Source: Stenotrophomonas_A sp035629025 (GTDB lineage Bacteria; Pseudomonadota; Gammaproteobacteria; Xanthomonadales; Xanthomonadaceae). From it: a stretch of DNA of 64,000 nt. The stretch is taken from the NCBI GenBank assembly GCA_035629025.1, contig DASPIU010000029.1:8922-72921 (forward strand), in the 5' to 3' direction. Every line of letters begins with the position of its first letter. The first letter of the stretch is position 1. Below are positions 32,853 to 40,551 of this stretch, piece by piece. Both the position numbers and the translations under genes were made by a program. The notes beneath the pieces were generated by a model. It was not told where the DNA came from. It searched no databases and saw nothing but the letters and a program-made list of their open reading frames with translations.

Positions 32853-33845
32853 ATGTCGGCCTCAAAGGCGAATGCCATGAACAGACGATTGCGATGGTTT
32901 GGTATCAGCTTTGCCGCGCTGGGCCTGGTCGCCGTGCTCGGAGCAGGTGTCAACATAGGGTTTGCCGAGGTACGACAGCGCTTTGTGGAAGCGCTGCAAT
33001 CTCAGCCTCGCGTCCAGGGTGCAAGCCGGGATTCTTCATCTGCCTCCCGACCGGCGAGCACAGGTGATGGACTGGAGGCGCTGATTCGCGCTCGCCGAGT
33101 GGACCCGGAAGTCGTGCGGCGCTTGGGCGGCCGGGCCTTCGAGGTGAGCAGGCCTGGCGGTGTGCGGCGCGGCCCTCGCTCTGGCGAACAGTCGTTGGAT
33201 TACGTCAAACGATTACTGCCCGCATCGCAACGGGGTGAGGCAGCCGCTACCTACGACGTGTGGCTGGCCTTCTTCGATTGCCAGAATGCCACCTCGCCAG
33301 ATGCGACGGCCTCACTGCCCTTGATGGCCACTGCCGGAATTGACCCGCAGCGGGAAATTGAGCGTTTGACGCGGGTCGCGCTTGCATGCGAAAGCTTGCT
33401 GACCGATCCAGAGCTCAGTCGGGTCAACTGGCTTGAGCGCGCGGCGGAACAGGGGTCGATCGAGGCGATGCTGGTGTATGCCGGCGCACCTGACCGTATT
33501 CTCGGTTCGCTGGCCAATGTACTTCGCGAGCCTGACCGGCCGAGACTCGTGCGGGAACGCGCGATGAGGTATCTCGAGCAGGCTGCGGCGGCTGGCAACG
33601 TCAATGCCCTGAGAAAGCTGAGCGAAGCTTTCAAGGGTGGTCTCCTTGCCGATCGAAATCTCGTGCGTGCGTACGCCTATGCATTGGCCAGTAATCGCGT
33701 TAATCCGCTTGCGCCAATGCCCAGGGTGCCTGGCCTGCCACCCTTTCCCGATCCCGATGAGTTACTTGCAAGCCAGCTCTCGCCCACGCAACGCCAGGAA
33801 GCAAAGGCCTTGGCCGATCAGATTGTGGCGGGGTGCTGCCGATGA
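32853..33845 (+). CDS. Membrane-anchored Sel1-like repeat protein (lineage-specific)
   Basis: 330 residues. ATG 32853 has a strong GGGAGGAG site 8 bases upstream and is preferred over ATG 32877. An N-terminal membrane anchor (about 15-37) precedes a Ser/Arg-rich stretch, then alpha-helical repeats; WLERAAEQGSIEAMLVYA and YLEQAAAAGNVNALRKLSEA are Sel1/TPR-like. Such repeats mediate protein contacts. GC content and codon choice look lower than in neighbours. It overlaps the next gene by four bases. Function unknown. Confidence 0.75.
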   Translation: MSASKANAMNRRLRWFGISFAALGLVAVLGAGVNIGFAEVRQRFVEALQSQPRVQGASRDSSSASRPASTGDGLEALIRARRVDPEVVRRLGGRAFEVSRPGGVRRGPRSGEQSLDYVKRLLPASQRGEAAATYDVWLAFFDCQNATSPDATASLPLMATAGIDPQREIERLTRVALACESLLTDPELSRVNWLERAAEQGSIEAMLVYAGAPDRILGSLANVLREPDRPRLVRERAMRYLEQAAAAGNVNALRKLSEAFKGGLLADRNLVRAYAYALASNRVNPLAPMPRVPGLPPFPDPDELLASQLSPTQRQEAKALADQIVAGCCR

Positions 33846-34381
33846 AACACTCAAATTGCTCGAGGCCCATGCGCGTGGTATGTGGTGGGTTTGCACTCTC
33901 TGCACTGGCGGCATCCGTCCCTGTCGTTGCGCATGATTCGGGAACAGTTTGGGGCTCCTACCCGTGTCAATCGTGTCGCCTGGAAGAGCCAGTGCCGGAG
34001 TCGCAGACGTTCCTGTTCCTGACAGAGCTTGAAAAATTCCAATACCGCGTTGCTTGGGACGATCCCAACTGGCCGCGCGACCCCATAATGACGAGGGTAC
34101 CATTGATCAAGGAAGGCGATATCGTCATCGTGTGCAACAGCGGAGGTTGCGTTGAGTACCGTCGGATCACGAACGGATACTATTCGGAGAAGTTCCGCCC
34201 GCGCCTCGAACATCCCGCTCCCCCGGACAACAAGCCTGACGATTCCGGCAGCCGTCCGCCGATCGATGGTCAAGATCCGGTTTCGAACAATTTCGACGCG
34301 CGCGGATTTGCTTGGCCGCCAGGTTTCGGAGCGTATCCAAACCCAAGGGTGACAGTGGGGACTCCGCGGCAGATTCCGTGA
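33842..34381 (+). CDS. Secreted Cys-containing hypothetical protein
   Basis: 179 residues. An N-terminal signal peptide (about 10-32, GGFALSALAASVPVVAHD) leads to a mature protein with a CQSC pair and a second Cys pair (VCNSGGC), suggesting disulphides, and a Pro-rich C-terminal half. ATG 33842 overlaps the upstream stop (ATGA), so it is coupled to the Sel1-like gene. I recognise no family. Base composition is lower in GC than flanking genes, as for its partner. Confidence 0.7.
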   Translation: MKHSNCSRPMRVVCGGFALSALAASVPVVAHDSGTVWGSYPCQSCRLEEPVPESQTFLFLTELEKFQYRVAWDDPNWPRDPIMTRVPLIKEGDIVIVCNSGGCVEYRRITNGYYSEKFRPRLEHPAPPDNKPDDSGSRPPIDGQDPVSNNFDARGFAWPPGFGAYPNPRVTVGTPRQIP

Positions 34382-34450
34382 TCGAGCTGAAACGGGTTAG
34401 TGGCCGCCAGAGCCTGACCAGCGGAGGACCATGCCAGCCGCCGCCAAGAA

Positions 34451-34474
34451 GAAGGGCCGCGCAAGCGGCCCTTC
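34451..34474. terminator. Stem-loop terminator at the 3' end of dcp
   Basis: Perfect 10-bp stem GAAGGGCCGC/GCGGCCCTTC with GCAA loop. On the minus strand it is followed by TTCTTGG, so it can end dcp transcripts and perhaps those of the converging orphan genes. Confidence 0.7.
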
Positions 34475-34498
34475 TCGTAACACACACTCGCCGCGCGG

Positions 34499-36712
34499 TT
34501 ACTTCTGCGGCTGCGTCTTCGGCTGTTCGCCATCACCACCGCCGACGGTCAGGCCGCGCTTTTCAAGCAGGGGCTCGATCTGCGGCGCATGGCCGGCGAA
34601 GTTCTGGAACAGCTGCATCGCATCGACGCTGCCGCCCTTGGACAGCAGAGTCTTGCGGAAGTGGTCGCCGTTCTCGCGGCTCAGGCCGCCGTGCTGGCGG
34701 AACCACTGCTGGGTGTTGGCGTCCAGCACTTCGGACCAGATGTAGGCGTAGTAGCCGGCCGCGTAGCCGCCCATGATGTGGCTGAAGTACGGCGTGCGGT
34801 AGCGCGGCGGCACTGGCGGGTAGGCAATGCCGTCGGCAGCCAGCGACTTGGCCTCGAACGGCATCACCCCAGCAGCGTCCGGAATCTGCCCGGCCGAGAG
34901 CTGGTGCCAGTTCTGGTCCAGCATCGCCGCGCCCAGGTACTCGGTGGTGGCAAAGCCCTGGTTGAACTTGGCCGCCGCCACGACCTTGTCGAGCAGGGCC
35001 TGCGGCATCGGCGCGCCGGTCTGGTAGTGCTTGGCGTAGTTCTTCAGGATCGACGGCCAGTCGGCCCACATCTCGTTGACCTGCGAGGGGAACTCGACGA
35101 AGTCGCGCGGCACGCTGGTGCCGGAGAAGTACGGATACTTCACGTCCGAGAACATGCCATGCAGCGCATGGCCGAACTCATGGAACATCGTGGTCACTTC
35201 ATCCCAGGTCAGCAGGGTCGGCTGGCCGGCCGGCGGCTTGGGAATGTTGAGGTGGTTGGCGACCACCGGCTGGTGGCCGGTCAACTCGGACTGCGATACG
35301 TAGGAATTCATCCAGGCGCCACCGCGCTTGGAGGCGCGGGCGTAGGGGTCATGGATGAAGATCGCCAGCTGCTTGCCGTCAGCGTCGAACACGTCGTAGA
35401 CGTAGATGTCGTCGCGGTACTTCGGCAGGTCGTGGCGTTCCTTGAAGGTCAGGCCGTATTCCTGGTTGGCGGCATAGAACACGCCGTTTTCCAGCACGTT
35501 CTTGAACTCGAAGTACGGCTTGAGCTGCGCCTCGTCGAAGTTGTACTTGGCCTGGCGTACCTTCTCGCTGTAGAAGGCCCAGTCCCACGGCTCCAGCTTG
35601 AAGGTCGGCTTGCGCGCGGCCTTCTGCTCGGCGTCGATCATGGTCTGCAGGTCGGCGGCCTCGCGCTTGGCGTTGGCGACCGCCGGCGGAGCCAGCTGGC
35701 CGAGCATGGCGTTGACTGCTTCGGGGGTCTTGGCGGTCTGGTTTTCCAGCGAGTAGGTGGCGTAGTTCGCAAAGCCCAGCAGCTTGGCTTTGTCGGCGCG
35801 CAGCTGCATGATCCGCGCAACCAGGGCGGTGTTGTCGTACTGGCCGCCGTGGCTGCCGCGGTTGACCGATGCTTCGTAGATGCGCTGGCGCAGTTCGCGG
35901 TTCTTCAGCTGCGCCAGCGGCGGCTGGCCGGTGGTGTTGAGCAGGGCGATGACGTACTTGCCATCGAGCTTGCGCGCCTTGGCGGCTTCGGCGGCGGCGG
36001 AAATCTGCTCTTCGGACAGGCCGTCGAGCTGCTTGACGTCGTCCACCACCACGGCGGCGGCGTTGACTTCGGTCAGCACGTTCTGGCTGAACTGCGTGCC
36101 CAGGCGCGCCAGTTCGGCGTTCATCGACTTCAGCGTGACCTTGTCGGCGTCCGACAGCTTGGCGCCGTCGCGCACGAAGTCGGTGTAGTACTTCTCGACC
36201 AGGCGCACGCCTTCGGCATCCAGGCCCAGCGTGTTGCGCTTGTCATACAGCGTCTGCAGACGCGCGAAGAGCTTGCCGTTGAGCGCGATCGCATCGCGGT
36301 GGGCGGCGAACTTGGCGGAGTAATCGGCCTGCAGCTGCTTGCGCGTGTCGTTGGTGTCGGTGCCGACGAGGTTGAAGAACACCGTGGTGGCGCGGTCGAG
36401 GATGGCGCCGCTGTTTTCCAGGGCGATGATCGTGTTGTCGAAGGTCGGCTTGGCCTTGTTGTTGGCGATGGCCTCCACTTCCTTGAGCTGCTGCGCCATG
36501 CCCGCGTCGAAGGCCGGGGCGAAATCGCTGTCCTGGATCTTGTCGAACTGCGGGTAGTGCAGCGGCAGCGGGCTCTCGCTGAAGAACGGATTGGCCGAAG
36601 CCGGAGTGGCGGCGGTAGCGGCGGTGGCGCTCATGGTGTCGAGGGCATTGGCGAAGGCGGGCGTGGTTGCGCCGAGGGCGGCGGCCAGGGCCAGGGCGAG
36701 GCGGGTGGTCAA
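34499..36712 (-). CDS. dcp: M3-family peptidyl-dipeptidase Dcp
   Basis: 737 residues from a TTG start at 36712. I choose TTG because AGGAG sits seven bases upstream and a signal-like peptide follows at once (LALALAAALGATTPAFA); no ATG gives that. The zinc motif is in MFHEFGHALHGMFS, and the family C-terminal region with PYFSHIMGGYAAGYYAYIWS is complete. Dcp removes C-terminal dipeptides; this form is probably periplasmic. The gene ends in a terminator and converges on the orphan pair. Confidence 0.94.
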   Translation of the reverse strand: MTTRLALALAAALGATTPAFANALDTMSATAATAATPASANPFFSESPLPLHYPQFDKIQDSDFAPAFDAGMAQQLKEVEAIANNKAKPTFDNTIIALENSGAILDRATTVFFNLVGTDTNDTRKQLQADYSAKFAAHRDAIALNGKLFARLQTLYDKRNTLGLDAEGVRLVEKYYTDFVRDGAKLSDADKVTLKSMNAELARLGTQFSQNVLTEVNAAAVVVDDVKQLDGLSEEQISAAAEAAKARKLDGKYVIALLNTTGQPPLAQLKNRELRQRIYEASVNRGSHGGQYDNTALVARIMQLRADKAKLLGFANYATYSLENQTAKTPEAVNAMLGQLAPPAVANAKREAADLQTMIDAEQKAARKPTFKLEPWDWAFYSEKVRQAKYNFDEAQLKPYFEFKNVLENGVFYAANQEYGLTFKERHDLPKYRDDIYVYDVFDADGKQLAIFIHDPYARASKRGGAWMNSYVSQSELTGHQPVVANHLNIPKPPAGQPTLLTWDEVTTMFHEFGHALHGMFSDVKYPYFSGTSVPRDFVEFPSQVNEMWADWPSILKNYAKHYQTGAPMPQALLDKVVAAAKFNQGFATTEYLGAAMLDQNWHQLSAGQIPDAAGVMPFEAKSLAADGIAYPPVPPRYRTPYFSHIMGGYAAGYYAYIWSEVLDANTQQWFRQHGGLSRENGDHFRKTLLSKGGSVDAMQLFQNFAGHAPQIEPLLEKRGLTVGGGDGEQPKTQPQK

Positions 36713-36798
36713 GGAAAGCTCCTGCGAAATCGGAACCCCGAGGCTACCCGATGCCGCCGTGCCCCCGCCCGTGACGAAAGGCATGCGACAAGGCGGTT

Positions 36799-37389
36799 CT
36801 ACAACACTTCAAACTGGCGCGCGATGAACAACAGCTGGTAAGCCAGGCCGGCCACGGCGAAAGCGCCGTGGTACAGGGCGTTGCGGGTGGCGATGGCGAT
36901 CAGGCTGAATGCGACGCAGGCCAGGTCGCGCACCAGCATTTCGGTGGCCATGGCGGCGAAGTAGGCCTCGCCCTTGATGCGGGTATCACCCAGGTCGATC
37001 AGGTAGGCCGCGGCGAGGAAGCCGAAGAACCAGGCGCGCCGGGCCTGGAAGTAGTCACGCCAGTCCCGGTATTCGTCGATGTTCTCCGGCAGCACCAGGG
37101 TGCACAGCAGATACAGCAGCAAGGCGTAGACGGTGACGAACAGGTAGAGGTTGAACGTCCACTGCGTGACCAGGCTCAGCCGGTACTCCCACCACCAGAA
37201 CGAGAGCAGGTATACGAACATCGAGCCGGCCCAGACCAGGTGGACCCAGTACAGCCGCTTGCGCCCGGGGTGTTCGATGATGCGGGCGAACTGCCGCAGC
37301 AGGTGGGTCAGGCCCAGGCCGACCACCATGCCCAGCACGATGCGCATGTGGATGAAGCCGGGGGACAGCACATCGGCGGCGGTCGGCAT
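36799..37389 (-). CDS. Polytopic membrane protein of unknown function
   Basis: 196 residues with about five membrane helices, including VLGMVVGLGLTHLL, LYLFVTVYALLLYLLCTLVL and a final LIAIATRNALYHGAFAVAG. A Tyr-Arg-Asp stretch (DEYRDWRDYFQARR) lies in a loop. Start ATG 37389. I do not recognise a named family. It is divergent from the glutathione peroxidase gene. Confidence 0.75.
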   Translation of the reverse strand: MPTAADVLSPGFIHMRIVLGMVVGLGLTHLLRQFARIIEHPGRKRLYWVHLVWAGSMFVYLLSFWWWEYRLSLVTQWTFNLYLFVTVYALLLYLLCTLVLPENIDEYRDWRDYFQARRAWFFGFLAAAYLIDLGDTRIKGEAYFAAMATEMLVRDLACVAFSLIAIATRNALYHGAFAVAGLAYQLLFIARQFEVL

Positions 37390-37525
37390 GCAGGGCTCCG
37401 TTGGGTGGGGCGCGGACACAGCTGGATCGTGGCCGATGGTGTGCCGGGCAGGGCGGCAGATCAATCCGCCGCCCCACGCCGCCACGGGCTGGCTTATGCT
37501 GGCCGGGCACATGCAGGGGGATGCA

Positions 37526-38008
37526 GTGACCACGGTCTACGATTTCAGCTATCAGGACAGCGCCGGCGTGAACCACGACCTGGCCGAGCATCGCGGCCAG
37601 GCCTTGCTGCTGGTCAATGTCGCCTCGCGCTGCGGTTTCACGCCGCAATATGCGGACTTGCAGGCCTTGTGGCGTGAATACCGGCAGCGCGGGCTGGTGG
37701 TGATCGGCTTTCCGTGCAACCAGTTCGGTGGGCAGGAGCCAGCCGCCGACGAGGCGATCAAGGTCTTCTGCGCGCTGGAATACGACGTTGATTTCCCGCT
37801 GTCGCGCAAGATCGAAGTCAACGGCCCGGCCGCCGACCCGCTGTGGCAATGGCTGCAGCGCGAGCGCCGCGGCCTGTTCGGCACCACCGCGGTGAAGTGG
37901 AACTTCACCAAGTTCCTCATCAATCGCGAAGGCCGGGTGGACGGCCGCTTTGCGCCGACGACCCGGCCGCTTGCGCTGGCAGCGCGGATCGAACATGTCC
38001 TGGGCTGA
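37526..38008 (+). CDS. Glutathione peroxidase (Cys type)
   Basis: 160 residues. Peroxidatic C36 in NVASRCGFTPQY, Q70 in CNQFGGQEP and W125 in VKWNFTKFL form the usual active site; bacterial enzymes use Cys and often thioredoxin as reductant. I take GTG 37526 (MTTVYDF) because AGGGGG lies five bases upstream and other family members start the same way; an in-frame ATG at 37511 is possible. Its end overlaps the next gene. Confidence 0.93.
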   Translation: MTTVYDFSYQDSAGVNHDLAEHRGQALLLVNVASRCGFTPQYADLQALWREYRQRGLVVIGFPCNQFGGQEPAADEAIKVFCALEYDVDFPLSRKIEVNGPAADPLWQWLQRERRGLFGTTAVKWNFTKFLINREGRVDGRFAPTTRPLALAARIEHVLG

Positions 38009-38420
38009 GCCGGGGTGGAGTGCGGGCGATTGCCGGATGCACTTCCAGGTGCAGGGCACGACGTTGCGGGTGGAGCTTGCCGGCGCCACCGGCACGGCGC
38101 AGGCGCGGCTGGCCTGCTGGACACGTGTGTCCGAGCAGGTGCAGTGCAGCGGGGCCGGCGCGGTGCTGGCGGTGGACCGGCGCGAAGGCGCGCTGGCCGC
38201 ACCGGGCGAGTGGCGCGCGCTGCTGAAGGACCTGGACCTGGCTGCCTTCAAGAATCTGCCGCTGGCCTACGTTGGCAGCTGGCCGCGGGTGGCGCAGATG
38301 GAAGCCTTGAACCTGTCGCTGCTGGAGCGTGGCTTTCGTGCCCAGGTGTTCGACGACGAAGCGGCCGCGGCGCGTTGGCTGCGCTACGGCGAGCACGGGC
38401 GCGCACTGCGCCCGGGCTGA
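37995..38420 (+). CDS. Hypothetical protein, possibly SpoIIAA/STAS-like
   Basis: 141 residues from ATG 37995, which overlaps the peroxidase end by 14 bp; ATG 38037 is an alternative that would remove 14 residues. The pattern of a beta-rich first half (MHFQVQGTTLRVELAG) and a final helix-strand ending RAQVFDDEAAAARWLRYG resembles SpoIIAA-like domains. The assignment is tentative. Its stop abuts the fpr stop (TGATCA) on the other strand. Confidence 0.6.
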   Translation: MSWAEPGWSAGDCRMHFQVQGTTLRVELAGATGTAQARLACWTRVSEQVQCSGAGAVLAVDRREGALAAPGEWRALLKDLDLAAFKNLPLAYVGSWPRVAQMEALNLSLLERGFRAQVFDDEAAAARWLRYGEHGRALRPG

Positions 38421-39200
38421 TCACTTTTCGACAAAGGCGCGCTCGAACACGTAGTGGCCCGGCTGGCCGATGCGCGGCGAGGCCTCGAAGCCGCGTGCGT
38501 CGAGCACGTGGCGCAGGTCGGCGAGCATCTGCGGGCTGCCGCAGATCATGAAGCGGTCGTTGGCGGTGTCCAGCGGCGGCAGGCCGAGGGTGCGCTGCAT
38601 CTCGCCGCTTTCGATGAGCTCGGTGAGGCGGCCGCGGTTGCGGAATTCCTCGCGGGTCACGGCGGGGTAGTAGAGCAGCTTGTCGCGCAGCAGGTCGCCG
38701 AGGAATTCGTGGTTGGGCAGTTCGTTCTCGAAATAGTCGCGGTAGGCGAGGTCTTTCTCGAAACGCACGCCGTGGGTCAGGATGACCTTGTCGAAGCGCT
38801 CGTAGGTTTCCGGATCCTTGATGATGGACAGCCAGGGCGCCATCCCGGTACCGGTGCCGAGCAGGTAGAGATGGCGGCCGGGATGCAGGTCGCTGATCAG
38901 CAGGGTGCCGGTGGGCTTCCTGCCGACCAGGACCTGGTCGCCGGGCTTGATGTGCTGCAGGCGCGAGGTCAGGGGGCCGTTGGGTACCTTGATGCTGAAG
39001 AACTCGAGTTGTTCTTCCCAGTTGGCGCTGGCGATGGAGTAGGCACGCAGCAGCGGCCGGGTTTCGGTTTCCAGGCCGATCATGACGAACTGGCCGTTGT
39101 CGAAGCGGAAGCCAGCGTCGCGGGTGGTGGTGAAGCTGAAGTAGTCGTCGGTCCAGTGCCGGACCTCAAGCACCGTTTCGGCGCCGAAAGCGGAAGACAT
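38421..39200 (-). CDS. fpr: Ferredoxin--NADP reductase
   Basis: 259 residues, the bacterial subclass I length. FAD motif RAYSIAS (about 53-59), NADP-binding GTGTGMAPWLS (about 115-125), a later CGSPQM and the C-terminal VFERAFVEK typical of this family. It passes electrons between NADPH and ferredoxin or flavodoxin and helps in oxidative and iron stress. A TAGAAT -10 box and a Fur-like inverted repeat lie upstream. Confidence 0.95.
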   Translation of the reverse strand: MSSAFGAETVLEVRHWTDDYFSFTTTRDAGFRFDNGQFVMIGLETETRPLLRAYSIASANWEEQLEFFSIKVPNGPLTSRLQHIKPGDQVLVGRKPTGTLLISDLHPGRHLYLLGTGTGMAPWLSIIKDPETYERFDKVILTHGVRFEKDLAYRDYFENELPNHEFLGDLLRDKLLYYPAVTREEFRNRGRLTELIESGEMQRTLGLPPLDTANDRFMICGSPQMLADLRHVLDARGFEASPRIGQPGHYVFERAFVEK

Positions 39201-39232
39201 GCCGGGGGATTCGATTGGGGGGAACCCTGCGG

Positions 39233-39238
39233 ATTCTA
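39233..39238 (-). promoter_or_regulatory. -10 box of fpr
   Basis: TAGAAT on the minus strand, 33 bases before the fpr ATG; the candidate operator covers the place of its -35. Confidence 0.5.
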
Positions 39239-39243
39239 GCGCA

Positions 39244-39262
39244 AATGAGAGGGGCTCTCATT
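39244..39262. promoter_or_regulatory. Fur-like inverted repeat upstream of fpr
   Basis: AATGAGAG-GGG-CTCTCATT: perfect 8-bp arms around 3 bp, 19 bp in all. Fur sites of the AATGAGAA-N3-TTCTCATT type have the same length and nearly the same arms. It covers the -35/spacer region of the fpr promoter, as a repressor site would. Confidence 0.55.
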
Positions 39263-39324
39263 GGCGGCCGGTCGCCGGTTGCCGGGACCCCAGCCGTGTT
39301 CCCGATGCCTGATGGGCCGGGCCC

Positions 39325-40524
39325 TCATCCCTTCGGCGGTTCGATCTGCAGCAACTGCCCCTGCGCCTCATCGGTCAGCACGTAGACCTTGCCGTCGGCG
39401 CCGACGCGCACATCGCGGATGCGCTGGCCCAGTTCGCCGAGCAGGCGCTCTTCGCCAGTGATGCGCTCGCCATCCAGGCTCAGCCGGATCAGGTTGCGCT
39501 CGGCCAGCGAGCCGAGGAACAGGCTGTCGTTCCAAGCGCTGCCGGAATGGCCCGTGTAGAAGGCCAGGCCGCTGAGCGCTGGCGACTTCGGCCAGTAGTG
39601 GTAAGGCTGCTCCAGCCCTTCGCGGGCCTGGCCGATGGCCTCGCTGATCGGCTGGCCGGAATAGTCGATGCCGTAGGTGATCAGCGGCCAGCCATAGTTC
39701 TTGCCGGGCTCTGGCAGGTTGATCTCGTCGCCGCCGCGCGGGCCATGCTCGGTTTCCCACAGCTTGCCGCTGCGCGGATCGATGGCCAGGCCCTGCGAGT
39801 TGCGATGGCCGTAGCTCCAGATCTCCGGGCGCGCGCCAGCCTGGCCGACGAAGGGATTGTCGGCGGGCACGCTGCCATCCAGGTTCAGGCGAACCAGCTT
39901 GCCTTGCAGCTTGTCCAGTTCCTGCGCCATCGGCCGCAAGGTGCGCTCGCCCTGGCTGATGAATACATGGCCCTGGCCATCGAAGGCCAGGCGCGAACCA
40001 AAGTGGTTTTCGGTGTCGACCTTGGGCAGCTGCCGGTAGATCACTTCGACCTCGCTGAGGCCGCCGTCGCCCAGGACCCCACGGGCCACCGCGGTACCGG
40101 CGAGCACGCCTTCGCCCGGTTCGGCATAGCTGAGGTAGATGCGCCGGCTCTGGGCGAAATCCGGGGCCAAGGCCACGTCGAGCAGGCCGCCCTGACCGCG
40201 CGCGTAGACCGCCGGCACCCCGGCCAATGGCGCGGAGATGCTGCCATCGGCACCGATGCGGCGCAGCGCGCCGACCCGCTCGGTGACCAGGAAGCCGCCA
40301 TCGGGCAGCAACGCCAGGCCCCAGGGGTGGCGCAGGCCGGTGGCCAGTTCGCGCACCTGGATCGTGCCGGCCTGGCTGCCCAGCGGGCGGGCGGTGGCAG
40401 TGGCGGCGCTGCGCGCGCTGGGCGCGGCGTCGCCGCTGTCCGCGGATTGGCCGCAGGCGCTGAGCGCGGCCACGGCCAGGGCAAGGGGAAGCAGGCGGGA
40501 GAAGGTGCGGGCGGCCAGGAGCAT
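39325..40524 (-). CDS. PQQ-dependent aldose sugar dehydrogenase-like lipoprotein
   Basis: 399 residues. A lipoprotein signal ends in LSAC (Cys about 24). The six-bladed propeller shows GLRHPWGLALLPDGGFLVTE, GERTLRP, SYGHRNSQGLA, EHGPRGGDEINLP and GKNYGWPLITYG, as in E. coli YliI/Asd and the soluble glucose dehydrogenase family. It would oxidise sugars in the periplasm with PQQ, which must come from elsewhere since no pqq genes are here. It lies 27 bp downstream of the ABC exporter gene. Confidence 0.92.
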   Translation of the reverse strand: MLLAARTFSRLLPLALAVAALSACGQSADSGDAAPSARSAATATARPLGSQAGTIQVRELATGLRHPWGLALLPDGGFLVTERVGALRRIGADGSISAPLAGVPAVYARGQGGLLDVALAPDFAQSRRIYLSYAEPGEGVLAGTAVARGVLGDGGLSEVEVIYRQLPKVDTENHFGSRLAFDGQGHVFISQGERTLRPMAQELDKLQGKLVRLNLDGSVPADNPFVGQAGARPEIWSYGHRNSQGLAIDPRSGKLWETEHGPRGGDEINLPEPGKNYGWPLITYGIDYSGQPISEAIGQAREGLEQPYHYWPKSPALSGLAFYTGHSGSAWNDSLFLGSLAERNLIRLSLDGERITGEERLLGELGQRIRDVRVGADGKVYVLTDEAQGQLLQIEPPKG

Positions 40525-40551
40525 GCGCGGTGGACTCGGTCGTCGGAAAGC

